Shown here in pieces: positions 21,946 to 35,900 of a stretch of 64,000 nucleotides of DNA. Source of the stretch: Asterias rubens (Eukaryota > Echinodermata > Asteroidea > Forcipulatida > Asteriidae); assembly GCF_902459465.1 (NCBI RefSeq), contig NC_047063.1, forward strand, positions 17,387,685 through 17,451,684, given 5' to 3'. The notes below the pieces were generated by a model that made no database searches, was not told where the DNA came from, and saw only the letters and a list, made by a program, of their open reading frames with translations. The position numbers were made by a program, and so were the translations under genes. How positions within the stretch are numbered: the stretch's first letter is position 1; every line of letters begins with the position of its first letter.

Positions 21946-22810
21946 GGGCGTCTGAACATAATGTTGGTGGATAGTCACTCCAATAACCCTGTAGGCTACA
22001 TCTGACCATTGCTCTATGATCAAACAACCTGCCAAGTTGTTAGCCCAAGACCTTTTTTTCTAAAATGTTTGATTTAAATTTCTTGCACTTGCAACAAAAC
22101 TGCACTTAAAAATAACCCTTAATTTTGTTGTTTAATATGTGTGTCGTTGTTGTGTAGAAGTGAAGTCATGAAAGGCAGTCTCTTTTTAGTCCTACTTCTA
22201 GAAACTAGCAGTATGAAACTAGCATATAAATTTTAAAATGATAAATGACTCAATGAGGTCAATAGGAGCCTTGTTTCCAGAACCTTAGTTAGCCCATCCG
22301 CTAGCCCAGCTCGTCGAGCTGTAAATGGCTCTTCTTCTTCTTCCAAAAAAGTAGTCCACCATCTGGTTTATTAGTATGTACTGCGAGGGTGTGGATATAT
22401 ACAGTGCAGGTGGGTGAACAGTGAGTGGGCTCTCTTTTAATAACATCGGTCTCATCACAGTCACCAGTGATGAGACCACTGTTAAAGAGGGCCATTAACA
22501 GCTCAACAAGGTGGGCTATAGCCTATCCCCAAAATAACACTTAGTCCTCTAGACACCCACCCAGTTACCGGGGCGCTGTACTCCCTTTTTTCCAAACTTT
22601 ATCATTTATCGGTCGTACTAGCGATAATGACAAAATTTGAGAAAAAGGAGTACAGCTTTTTAGAGTAGAGGAGGGTTATGTTATCGCAACTATTCCCATG
22701 GAGGAAGTCTTTCTTAGCTAAGCCCCACAATCACATTGCCCACTTGCCCTCGGCCACTTCCTCCATTTTATTCAAAAACTTAACAAAACATCCATATGGA
22801 GGTACCAAGG

Positions 22811-22942
22811 GGAAAAGTTTCCGGATGGCGCCACCACTTTTTCATTCGATATGAAATAATATAGTATCTAATTTACCTCAATGAGATATCCCTTTTGGTA
22901 AAAATGAGTGAAAAAGTGGTGGCGCCATACGGAAAGTTATCC
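22811..22942. mobile_element. Foldback MITE, GGCGCCACCACTTTTTCA family, copy 1
   Basis: GGAAAAGTTTCCGGATGGCG and CCACCACTTTTTCATTC are mirrored by GTGAAAAAGTGGTGGCGCC and ATACGGAAAGTTATCC. Interior AATGAGATATCCCTTTT is shared with the copy at 24.61 kb, which is inverted relative to this one. Confidence 0.88.
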
Positions 22943-23039
22943 TACCTAGGTACAAAGCATTTAGACATATTATTTAAAGGCTATAGCTACTCCGCATTCT
23001 GTGTAAAAAAAAAAGTTTTTCCGTTTCCAAGTTCTCCAA

Positions 23040-23195
23040 TCACAACCTAATTTAGATTTGTTTGTTTGTTTGTTTGTTTGTTTGATGAATGATCTTCCCA
23101 TCAAGGGAACTCGGCAAACTCCACAAGAAGGGATATAATAAACGCCAAGCTGGCAACAGCTAATCTCTCTCATACAAACATTGGTTTAACTATTG
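23040..23195 (+). repeat. (GTTT)n microsatellite plus dispersed repeat
   Basis: Seven TTTG units (23057-23083) precede GATCTTCCCATCAAGGGAAC and CAACAGCTAATC, a dispersed segment also seen at 930-1020, 1505-1560 and 24990-25090. Confidence 0.65.
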
Positions 23196-23238
23196 ACCCC
23201 TTGCACGCGCCTCACACGCGGCGACTGATGCCACGCTC

Positions 23239-23337
23239 ACCATGTTGTAGCCCCACTTGTGTGGCCAAGGATAGCTAAAATCCTTTAGTAAAGGATTTTA
23301 GCTATCCTTGGCCACACAAGTGGGGCTAACCATGTTG
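23239..23337. mobile_element. 81-bp perfect hairpin insertion with 9-bp target duplication
   Basis: Two exact 40-bp inverted arms (23248-23287 and 23289-23328, ends TAGCCCCACTT and AAGTGGGGCTA) are separated by one base. They are flanked by identical ACCATGTTG at 23239-23247 and 23329-23337. An uninterrupted relative of the target (32 bp, one ACCATGTTG) lies on the minus strand at 31642-31611. A 9-bp duplication suits Mutator-like or Merlin-like transposition; the mobilising enzyme is not identified. Confidence 0.92.
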
Positions 23338-23978
23338 GTGGTCAATAGGCTTATCACCTAAAAATAAGTCACCTAAAATTGACCACCAAAATGGCGCATC
23401 CAAGATTATTCTGATGACGACGTCAGGTGAAATGATTATGAATTACACATCAAGAAATTGTGAGTCCGTTTTTGTTGAATGGAAAAAGTATGACCACGAA
23501 CTTCATCTACAACAAGACTACATCTGTCTATCTCCCAGCCACGCAAGTTGAAAATTTGCCCGCGCAAGGTTTAAAATCGATTGAGCAAGCTTGCACAATT
23601 CGAACTTAGCTCTGCATTATTCGCTTTGCTTATTTTTAAGTAGGCAAGTGGGGCGGGTAGTGCAGAAGTTAACTTCCGGGTACTGAAAAAACACCTTTAG
23701 TTTACTAACCAAAACACAGATCGGTTTTACTTTTATCTTGTCTGCCTAATTTTCAGTTTACTTTGCACAAATAAGATGTTGAATCTCTTGAATCGAAGAA
23801 TTCTCCACTTTCATTTCACAATACGTCCCAATGAAAAAGTTCCCCAACATCCACCATGCACAACCTGCCGCTGATTTATTGCTAGGAAATCGAGAAATCG
23901 CAGGCTTGATAATGTCAACAGAGGGCGCTATGCCAAAACACTGTTCAATTTTCAGTGGAGTAAAATAAAAATGTTAAA

Positions 23979-26900
23979 ATGGATGCATTCCGGATGATCA
24001 AAACAAGCCGAAAACTTGCGACGAAATGCTTATTTTACAAAGTCAGCTCGATAAGTTTGTATCTCTACGTGTTTCTCATCTTAGTTATATCCAAACACAG
24101 TGAAGGGCAGCTGTCAAATTTTCTAGGTGATGTAGAAAATGAAATAAATAAGTTGACATCAAAAACATTGCAGTTGTACAGGGACAGATGTAGTGAATCT
24201 CTCGTAGAGTGCTCTTCCGCATTCGAAAAGTAAGTTTATCCTTTAATAGTGTATTTTTCCAAATGAATTGCTTCAAATTTGCTTTTCCATAATCCTTTTT
24301 TGGCTTCCAGAAACCATGGAGCAATGACTGACATGTCTGACCGAGCCGAGTTAATTTACCAATTACTTTTAAAAACATTTTTAAAAAGTGAAGAACGAAT
24401 GAATGTCACATTGAATGTGGTGATCACATAGACACACATGTAATGTACCATGACATATGACTATAGATAGAGGTTCATTCCTCTATCGTCTCCATTCTAC
24501 TTCTTAGGTGCGATAACGTAACGCTCCTGCCGTCGGCAGGAAGGTTACGTTATCGCACTTATCTACTTCTCGGAGTAGTGTCGTGACTAGCCCTATTAGT
24601 ATTATAATTATAGGGTAACTTTCCGCATGGCGCCACCACTTTTTCACTCATTTTTACAAAAAGGGATATCTCATTGAGGTTAATTAAATACAATATTATT
24701 TCATATCGAATGAAAAAGTGGTGGCGCCATACGGAAACTTTTCCTTATACTAACAAATAGTGCCAATCTACTCCTAGCCTAGAACTATAAAAATGAGGTT
24801 CCACGTGGAGACGATTGCGGAACGAACTTCATTTTTCTAGGAGTAGAGTGTCAATCCACCTCGATTGTGTTAAAGGTCTAAAATTGAAAAGCACTTTCGT
24901 GAACATAATAAGAACGTTTGTATACAGCTTCTCAAATCAACTCAAATCAAAGAGTAAGTAAGATGTGGACACAAATTTAGCATTTTGATACTTTGTCGTT
25001 TGTTTAGATGATCTTTCTGAGGCTCCTGTCAAGGTTATTTTGCAAACTCCCACAACAAGGGGATATAAACAGCCAATCTCTTTTATGTAATGGGTTAAAG
25101 GCAGTGGACACTATCGGTAATTACTCAAAATAAGTATTAGCATAAAAAAACTTACTTGGTTACGAGTAATGGGGAGAGGTTGATGGTATAAACATTTTCC
25201 ATATGTATAAATTTGTAAGTTTTTACAAGTGTTACTACAGCCGAGTGGTTAGGAACATCAAATTCAAGTTTTGATGCTAAGTCACTGGAGTGTGGGTTCG
25301 AATCCCGTCGTGACATTTGTGTTCTTGAGCAGGATACTTTACTATAATTGCTTCTCTTCACCCAGGGGTATAAATGGGTACCTGCGAGGGTAGAGGTTGG
25401 TACTGTGAATGAAAAAGCCTTCCGAGCGCCATGGCAGCTTGGGGCTGTATACTCCCTATTGGGAGCTGAGAAAGATTAAAGGGATGTTATTGGCCCAATG
25501 ACCAGGGGACTAATGTAAAGCGCATCGATACGGTTTATTGTGAAATGCGCTATATAAGAATTTGTTATTGTATTGTATTATTGTAGGCGCCATGGGCACT
25601 CTTTCGGTGGATTTGTGCCTGTAATAAGTTTTGCTATTATTATTATTATTATTATTAGATCACAACTAGTCATTGTGAAACAGACTTCCTTATTTTGTGT
25701 GTAATAATCAAATAAAAAAATGTCTACCACTCCAGTACATAACATGGGTGCCTGACCAATAGGTCTTTACCAAGGGCTGTATGATGAATGGTCCATAGAC
25801 TGAAGATATTTACTGGTTTGTTGTTGTTGTTGTTCACCCACAGGAACGGTTTTGCCTGCAGCACAAGTGACATTCAAGGAGAGGACTCATTATGCAGAAC
25901 AGATCATGGGACAGCCTTCTTGACGGCACAGCCTGGATGCTCACAGTGCACAAACAGGTTAAAATAATAATAATGTCAAAGTCTTCTAGACAATGTGACC
26001 TGTGACATCACATATTTACTAAAGAGCCACAGAGCCCAGACTTCCTGCAGGCACGATTTGTACACAGCCTAATGGAAGAAATCATAAAATCTTATGTTTT
26101 AAGGAGATTGCACTGTATAATTCTTATCAATTTTTGATATGATGAAAGGGGGCACATCTCAAAACTTGTCCAGCTCTTACTTTCATAATTCTTGGACTGT
26201 TGTGGCAATAATGACACTAAATGTCAACTTTCCCATATGACCTGTGCAGTATTGTGCCTGCCAGAATACTCGAAAGAATGTACAAGGTCACACTTATTGT
26301 AAACAAAGTTCACATGGTCTATGTATAGCGCAAGTATCTACCAATGAGGTACTCAAGGCGATGCAGGACTTGAATTTTGCACTAGACTGAGGGTGGAGGC
26401 CAGCTGATTTATAGTCCGATCCATTAGGCTCTGCCCATGGCGCACGTGTGAGCAAGAACACGTGAGCCTCTCCAATGCCATTCTTTACAAGTCTGTCGCA
26501 GAGCGCCAAGCATATAATGCGCACGCATCTCAGACTTTGTTTGTCGGAATTTTGGTTGTGCAATGGGTTGTTATTGGTAAATATGTAATGGGGTCGGAGC
26601 TTAATGGATCACTAAGTATTTGACCGGACAAGTACAGCATTTTTTTTTTTTCCAGCTAAATATCAGTTAAACATAATAGTGTGTACAGTCGTCTCAACAG
26701 CATAGCCTGGATGCTCATAGTGAACAAACAGATTGGGTGCATGGAACAGGGCTCAAGGCCCAAGGCCAGTTGATTTACTGTCAGGCCACTAAACATTTGA
26801 CGGGACAAGTCTGGCGATCTCGTGTTTTTAAATCAAATAAGGCAGTGGACACTATTGGTAATTACTCAAAAGAATTATTAGCATAAAACCTTACTTGGTA

Positions 26901-29900
26901 ACGAGTAATGGAGAGGCTGAGCTATTGATAGTGTAAAACATTTTGAGAAACGGCTCTCTCTGAAAGAACGTAGTGTTTTGAGAAAGAAGAAATTTTCCAC
27001 AAATTTGTTTTCAGTCCTCAGAATTAGACTTTGAGGTCTCGAAATCAAGCTACTACAAGCACACAACTTTGGTGACAAGGATGTTTTTTATTTCATTACT
27101 ACTCACAACTTCTACGACCAATTGAGCTCAAATTTTCACAGGTTTACTTTATGCATATGTTGAGATACACCAAGTGAGAAGACTGGTCTTCGACAATTAC
27201 CAATTGTGTCCAGTGTGTTTAAAAGAATAAACCATTAAAGAAAATGAAAATCTAATTCTGTTCTTTTTGTGTCTCAAGGAGGTTGAATGAAGAATTGTCT
27301 TTAGTACGGACAGCTAGTAGTCACTGCACTTGTAAGGATTTACTCAGCGCTGACATCTGCTGGACAAAAGGTTAGAAAATAAAATGTCAATGCAAGACAG
27401 CCTTTGTGTACCTTCTTTGTACACCTGAATCTTATAGTAAAGTCACTAGAAAACCATTGTAAAAAAATTGTTGGTAACAAGCAATGAAGAGTTGCTGATA
27501 GTATACAACATTGTGAGAAACGGCTCCCTCTGAAGTATCATAGGTTTTGAGAAAGAGGTAATTTCTCACTCAAATAGGAAAAGACTTCAGCTGTAGCCTT
27601 TTATTATGCATCTGAAAGCACACAGAGTTGTGCAACAAGGGTGTTTTTTTCTTTCATTATTCTCGTGCAAATCAAATGACCCATTGAATACCTTGTTAAA
27701 TAACAATAGTGTACAAATCCTTGAACATTTTTTTCTTCATCTCCATGTGTTTTCTTAGGCCTTGAAGATGATTTGAAGAGAACATCTTTGCCTGGTCTGC
27801 TTTGGCAACAAATCTCAACAACAAATGGTTTCACAAGGTAATTTATTTATTTATTTATTTATTTACACAAAACCTCAAAAAATGGAGAAGATAAAGAGAT
27901 TTATAAAAATTACATCAAATACACAGTACAAGGGACATAAACACGAAAAATAAAGAAACAGGATAACCCTGACACTCTCGATCGACCCCCAGACCAAATT
28001 GAAAAAGTCAGAGACAAGGGCAAGTAATAAGGGAAAACCTCTGGAACACGTTGCCTTGGATCGGTCGAGTTGGTCTATCAAAAGCATTTGAAACCGTTTG
28101 TTATAAAATGCATATACCGGTAGTTAAAAAGATGTTTTAGTTGAATATAATGATCCACACAAACATGCCCTCGAAATTGCATGGTTTCCTTATACGTCGT
28201 GAACTAACACGGTACGCCATTTCGTGGAGTCAAGTTTTTGACTCCACTAAATGGCCAGTGTAGTTCTGTAATTTGTGGAAATGTGTTAGTGGAAGTAAAT
28301 GTGAATTGAATTGAATTGAATTGAATTGAATTGAATTGAATTATTTTTTGCATCTCAAGACTTTATCCAGGGACAGCCCAGGAGACGTGCTACAGCTACG
28401 ACCCCCGGCTGCGTTCATGGTTTGTGGCTGCCTCCACCGGACCTAAAGATGTGGTTATCGTCGTGGATTCTAGTGCATCAATGGATCTAGTGCCTAAGAG
28501 TAGTACTAAAAATATGTCCCTCATGCAGCTGGCCATGCAGGCAGTGACTCATGTACTCAGTACGCTTACTTTTATGGGTGAGTGTAAACAACAACAAACA
28601 ACAACAACACAACTGGTGGACAATAGGTATCAAACTTAATTTGGTATTTTGCTGTTAACTGAACAAACCAAATGTGCACCACATTGGTCGGTCGAGTTGG
28701 CGTAGTGGTATCTTTCCTCACCTTCTACCTCTAGGACCCTACGTTGAATTCCGCCAGGGACACTTTGTGGATTAGGTTTTCACTATTCAAACCTCGCTAT
28801 TTGCTTGTCACGTGTAATTTTGCATTTAAAAAGGGCAGTATTATTATTCAGAAAGTGGTCCCTAACTATCTGTTCTAAAAATTATTCAAAGTTGACAAAA
28901 AATATTCGGGGAAAAAACTTACATTTGCCTTGTATATAACTTTGTGATAGATTACGTTGCAGTCACCAAGTTTTCAACAGAGTCTGAGCAGGTCACAGTC
29001 AACGAGGTATTCACACTGATCCAAGCAACAAGGGAAAATATCTCAGCTCTCACTGTGAGTCACTCTCAAATCATTTAAAGCCACTGGTCACCTTTAGTAA
29101 TTTTAAAAGACCAGTCTTCTCACTTGCTGTATCTCAACGTATGCATAACATAACAAACCTGTGAAAAATTGAGCTCAATTGGTCGTTGAAGTTACGAGAT
29201 AGTAATGAAAGAAAAAACACCCTTGTCACACAAAGTTGTGTGCTTTCAGATGCTTGATTTCGAGACCTCAAAATCTAATTCTGAGGTCTCAAAATCAAAT
29301 TCATGGAAAACTACGTTACTTTAGAGGGAGCCGTTTCTCAGAATGTTTGATACTATCAACAGCTCCCTGTTACTCGTTTCCAAGTAAGGTTTTATGCCCA
29401 AATTCTTTTGAGTAATTACCAATAGTGTCCACTGCCTTTAAAACATAATATGGTCGAGACGCAGCAACAAGGTACATGTAATGTACGCCCCAAAATGAAC
29501 TTTACATGAAAGGCAACGTTAAAAGCTCAATGGGTTGTGTCTCGCTTAAAATAAGAGACCGCCAATAGTAGGGCCAGATAGCTCAGTTGGTTGAGCGCTA
29601 GCACATTATTCCAGTTCTATTCAATTTTTCTTTGTTCAACACACACACAAAATTTGCGTATAATAACCCGAATAAACGCACAACGTTAATGTGCGCAGAG
29701 ATACAGAGTGTTGCACAGAGTGTATTCACCGGAGATGCAATAGTATCGCACAATTGATGTAGGACCATGTTGCACCAACGCCTTGATAGTGTCTAATTTG
29801 ACCTATCAAAACTTAAGGAATCCTTGGATTTGCCAATAGACTGTGCTAGTCTTGCCCGTATTCAAATTTCCGGGACCAAGTTGGTCCAAACCATATTTAG

Positions 29901-32900
29901 TTTTACGTGTGCTTGTTAAAAAAGATGTTGCGCTTAATTATTGTAACCTTTTGTTCTGTTATTGAGTTTGTGCTTTGGTTTTTTTTATTTTTTTATATCA
30001 GACGGAGGTGAATAAAATTCAACCCAGTGGCCACACAAACTTTGAGCAGGCTTTCAGGCTAGCCTTCAATATTCTTGACCGGTCGACGAGTATTGGCCGT
30101 ACGACCGGCTGCAGTAAGGCCATCTTGTTCTTGACGGATGGGTCACCAACAAGAGGGGAGAGTGACCCAACCAGGCTGGCCCAGATTGTTGGCGATCTAA
30201 ACACCAGGTACCTATTTGTATTTTGTTTTTGGTGAGTTGGGGTGGTTCTGAAATGAACCGTTGGATTAACTTGACGTTTCGATCAGTATGCTCTGATGGT
30301 CTTCTTCTTTCTCCAGAAAACGATCAGAGCATACTGATTGAAACGTCAAGTTAATCCAACGATTCTTTTCAGAACCACCCCAACTCATTTAGAGATAGTC
30401 ATTACATGGTGTTACCGCAAACTCTTCTATAACAATAATATATACATACATGTATACCAAATATTACAGTATTACTGTAGGGGAGCTCTCTAAGAAGCAA
30501 AGCTTATTAGCATGAGTTTCAAACAGGTTAGGGTAAAACTGAAAATATGATTTTGTATGATTTTTTTTGGCAGGCAAGATGGGAGTAAGATAGCGAGTAT
30601 CTTTACTTACTCTATCAGCGATATTGCAGAAACAGAAATATCCAAACACATAGCATGCAGGTAAGCTCACAAAATAATATCTCATTCTTTAAGTTGCTTA
30701 ATAAAATCCTCCGTGACTGTTGTCAATAGACCAAAATGTAAACAATGTTGTGTACTCCACCATTATGTTGTAAACAAAAATTAAAATTACCTTAGAGTTG
30801 CCAACTCCCGGATTCTTCAGAAAGTACCCTGAAAATAACCTTTTTTTGTCCTGACTAACAAATAAAAAAAAACTCCCTGATTATGGAAATTTACTGTGCA
30901 CTAGGCCACTCTCCCACAACAGCCGTCACTTTCACTTAACTCTTCCTAACTTAGGTTTTGTCTTAGGACTTAAGGCAAGTTAAGTTTCGTATCCAAAAGC
31001 ATTGGACGCACTGAACTCATCCTAAGTACTCATCCTAACTCGAGATAGGATTAATCCTAGCGTTTCGTGAAGTTGGCTGCAGGCCACATAAACATGTAAT
31101 AACAATAAAAACAATGAAAGATACTTATTAACACTTTCTCGCAGCTTGCCAATATACTCAAACCAGCGCATCATCATACAGTTTGCAACTGTACTGCTTA
31201 AATTGCATGTACAACTGATTTTGGCTGCTCTCAAACTTTTCTAACACGGTATGGGTAGACTCAAAATGGTCCACTAAATCCTCAGAACCAAAACAAGAGA
31301 GAGACTCTGTGGGGAATTTGCAGTAGGCATTGTGATGATGAGCAAAGACAACAAGGAGGTGTATACAGGGTATATAAGTTTGGAGTGAGACCATGTTGAG
31401 ACTTGTAAGTGAGCCACATTAGCTTGAACACAATAGGCCATTCCGAATAACCCCTTTGTTGCTATAAGCCTTTTTGAGATATGGCGGACACAATGCTACA
31501 ACACTGTAAAGTTGGGGTAAATTTGTGCGTATTGACCATAGAAATAGAACGTATGTTATTCAGTGAAGTGCGCATTTTAGGCGACGCAGTGTTTACACAT
31601 AAACCTAATGACCACCAACATGGTGAGCGTGGCATCAGTCGCAACGTGTGACGCGTGCATATCACGTCCGCCATATCTCAAAAAGGCTTATGAGAGTGGC
31701 CATAGTGTAGGGCAGGCCGTATGCGCGTCTTAACTCGTACATCAATGAAGCACGCAGCGTTCCTGATTTGATTTTTATGGCACATGGTCACGCTCACAGA
31801 CGCCATGTTGTGGGCAGGTATTTGACTGGTAACGTCATATTCAATACGATCTAAACGGTCCTTGATCGGCAGTCAGTGTAGATGGCGAAGAATAGGTGTG
31901 ATGTATTCTTTTCTTGGAGACCGTGCCATAAGGCAGCGGCAATAGTCATTTATCAACCTGTCTTATTGTTTTCTCCTCAGCGCTAACGGCATCTGGTCCC
32001 AGGTAGAGACGGACTCTGCGGCCAGCCTGCAGGAGCAGATCAGTCAGTACTTTGAGTTTTACAGCACCCTTCATAAGGGGCCGAGCAGTGTTATATGGAC
32101 TGAGCCATATCTGGATGCATTCGGTGCCGACATGGTGGTGACGGCAGCTAAAGCAGTTTATGATAACTCTAATACCAGTCACAGCAAGCTGGTGGCTGTA
32201 GTTTCCATTGATATCTCGTATGAGCATATACAACAGGTAATTTTCATCGACTCAGGACTAAAGTTTGTTTATTGACCCAATTCACCTGACGTCATCATCA
32301 GAATTATCTTGGATGCGCCATACTGGTGGGCAATGTCACTCTGCGTTATTCAGTGAAGTGCGCATTTTAGGGAGGCGCAGTGTTTACACGTAAACCTTTT
32401 GACCACCAAAATGGTGAGCGTGGCAAAGACGTGTGACGTGCGTGCAAGGAATTCAATATAGGCAATCCCTCGATGTGAGGACTAAAGTTTGTTTATATAA
32501 GCAATCCCTCGATGTGAGGACTAAAGTTTGTTTATATAAGCAATCCCTCGATGTCTAGGAAGATGACAGTTCTCCATAGGTAAACAAAATTATTAGGGTT
32601 GAGGAAGTCGGGTGCCTAAGGTGACTCCGTCGATGACTCAAAAGTCCGATCCGTGAGCCACATACTCTCAGGCAGATGTCACAGGTTGTAGTTAAAGGTA
32701 GGGTTGGACCAGGGCGTGTCTCTCACGTTCCCTCTTCTTTTTCAGCTGTCGCTTAGCGGTTGCCTAAACTAGATGTTTTGTTTAATAGGTAGCAGTGCCT
32801 CTGTGCGACATATGCCTCCGTTAGGACTAAAGTTTGTATATAACACTGCTCAAAGGAGATGTACACATGGTGCTACTGCAAAAAATTATACTCCCATCAT

Positions 32901-35900
32901 GCAAAGTTTCAAATCCTACTTAAATAACATGTTTTTTGCTGATTTTATAGCTCTTGGTAAATGGAGTTTTTGATCAAGAGTGCATGGTCTCCAAAATATT
33001 TTTATGTAAAAAGGAAACAATCATTTTCTGAAAAAAATATTTGTTTGTGGACTTGGGTTGATTTGTTCTGCTTATGCCGCATTTCCAATTAACAACCTCT
33101 TGATCATTATGAGTACGAGATAGCAATTAATGACCTTATAGCTCTGAGTCAATGGATATCAACCTCTATCAAACACTAGGAACAAATTAACACTTTCTAA
33201 ACTTGTGGGAGTGTCGTGACCGAGCGGTTAAGAGCACCAAATTCAAACTCTGGTGTTTCTGATCAGCAGAGTGTGGGTTCGAACCCCCAGCCATGACACT
33301 TGTGTCCTTAAGCAGGACACATAACCATTGCTTCGTCCTTCGGATGTGACGTAAAGCCGTTGGTCCCATGTGTTGTGTAGCGCATGTAAAAGAACCCAGT
33401 GCACTTATCGAAAAGAGAAGGGGTTCGCCCCGGTGTTCCTGGCTGGATTGGCAGCATATTGCGCCATAGCACCTTGTAAACCATTACATGGTGCTTAAGG
33501 ATTAGGTCTTATATCTCAAAATTCGCCCCACTCCTTGCAGTAATAATACCTGTTACTTTGTATCCTTTGGCAAAAGGCGTATTATAAATATGGTTATAAT
33601 TATTATTATTATTATATATTAAGGGCCTTGCTGTCACATCTTCTATTTATGCAAAATATTTTCTGTATCACCAGCAACAGGAAAAGCATGTATTTGATTT
33701 GACCCTTACGCCATTGTGTGTCAAGCACTGTATACCCAGTGCTTTCCCAAGTGAAATATATTTCTTGGGTGGAATTCAAACCTCGTCCATTGTCTTCTAT
33801 TAATAATAATAATATTCTGTTTTTATATAGCGCTTTATACACCATGTCTCAAAGCGCATCCAACATTATGACCCTGATCAATGGGCCATTTCATTCCTTA
33901 AACCATCTCAGCTCTCTGGGGAGTATACAGCATGTGCCGCCAAATTTGTAACGCACTAAGCTAAACCAACCACAAGAACCATCTCTGCCCTCACAGATAC
34001 CCATCTACCCCTGGGTGGAGAGAAGCAATTATAGTAAAGTGTCTTGCTCAGGGACACAAGTGTCACAACCGGGATTCGAACCCTCACTCTGCTGAACAGA
34101 AACACCAGAGTTGATATTGGTGCTCTTGTCTGCTCGGTCACAACACCTCACTAGGTCACCGCGATGGATCCTACCCATGAAATATGCTAATTACACTCAT
34201 GCATGCGTACAGACCATGTTGGTTTGGAAACGCCATAGAGTTGTGCACTAAGCAGACGCGCAATCGCGTCTGCATCATGCACCCATTAGCCGTGTACAAA
34301 ACAGCGTTATGTTCCCTCATTTTGCCAACCAAAATGTAAGTGCGCACTCGCTATGTGCAATTTACATATTTCATGGGAAGGGTCTATTGCCCAGTAGCTA
34401 GAGGCAGTTTGAATCCTGTATTTCAGCAGCGTGTGCCACAACAATTAAATAGATGTGAAATTTGCTTTGGTTTACCCTTAATTACACTGATGTGCGTCAA
34501 GCACACATCAGCAGGAACGATTTCATCCAGCATTTTTGCATAGCAACAATTTTCGACTGAACAGATTTTGTGCAAGGTGAATGCTTGAGTAGCAGATGAT
34601 GATTTTTAAGTAGCTGGCTGACACATTTTGCGTAGCATTTTGCTCTTCTATATAACGGAAATGTTTCACTGCTCGGTAATTTGTATGCTTAATACTTTCC
34701 CCGAGTCCTGTGCAGACGATTCCCTTGAATGCGTGTTTTTTGTGTGGTAATTTCACAGTTGGAGAGTGACAAGGCAGTCGTAAGAGAGGAGTTACGGAGA
34801 CATCAAGATTTCTGCCCAGAGATCGCCGTGTACTCTCAGTGCGAACTGGAGGTGTTGCGACAGAAAATTTACGCCAATGGCGCCATCAACTATCAAAGTG
34901 ATCCCAAGAAGATCTGCGATCAGAGTTCGGTGAGTGATACTTTTTTTTGCTTTAGACCTTTTTTTTTACATAAGGTTTATCAGAACTGAGAAGTCTCGTA
35001 ATTTTTCTTACCAACTCGGCGAAAAAAAATGGTGCAAGATTGAACTCGGTAGTCTCACCTAAGTACATTAAAGTACATTTAATCACACGTAGTTACAAAA
35101 CAAAATCATACGTATATTGATACCTCACCATGCAATGCCTCACAAGATTTTGTGTGTATTTCCCTTCGGTGGATGGGTAAAATTAATATATTTTTAATCC
35201 TGGAATCTTTGTGTTGACATCTGCTCCTTTTCCAGTTTCAGAATCGGTAAGAATTGTAAATAAAGTCGCGATTTCGGATCATCGGTTTGGGAAAAAAAAT
35301 CCTAGATGCACGACTCTATCATTTACCTCTACCTAATGTTGCTTTTTTCCATTTAACTTCACACAGACATGCCCTCTGCCAAGTGATGAATCATGCCCCA
35401 ATAGAACATTCCAATATGAGCAGTGTACAGCTCATACTAGTGCCACTCGGGATTATCAAGTAAGTATGACAACATTTTAGGGCAATGGCCAAATTTTTAT
35501 TTTTGCTGAACCCTTTCAGTGTTTAATGTGAACGATATCAATTTTCCCCTTTTCTGTCCAACTAACATGCAAAGGCTTACAACAAAAACCCATGATTTTT
35601 ATTGATTGAACATTATTTATTATCACACCCGCGGCCGAGTTGGATGTGGGACGCAGACGCACTATTTTGTTCGTATTCCACTCGCGCTTGTGTGATACCT
35701 TATGCTTTTGTTGAACGAGCCTGTAAATTGACATACTTTTATTCAGTGTTCAGGGGTTTGAAAAAATACACTGTATGTTAAAGTGTACAGTGTGGGAATG
35801 AAACACACTAATGCTTCGAATGACGTCACCCACATGGTAGGCTTCCAAGGATTTTTAGATCACTATTTGTCGCCGTAATTGTTTCTTTTCGGGATTCGAT

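Noticed and set aside
24312-24418. Possible extra VWFA exon after acceptor TTTTTTGGCTTCCAG (NHGAMTDMSDRAELIYQLLL)
   Set aside because: The acceptor is strong and the peptide plausible, but no donor in a phase compatible with exon 25844 exists before its stop. The twelve-exon model closes without it. Kept only as a possible decayed or alternative exon.
29580-29615. tRNA-like AGATAGCTCAGTTGGTTGAGC
   Set aside because: Only the A-box half is present; no B box or stem follows, so at most a SINE remnant.
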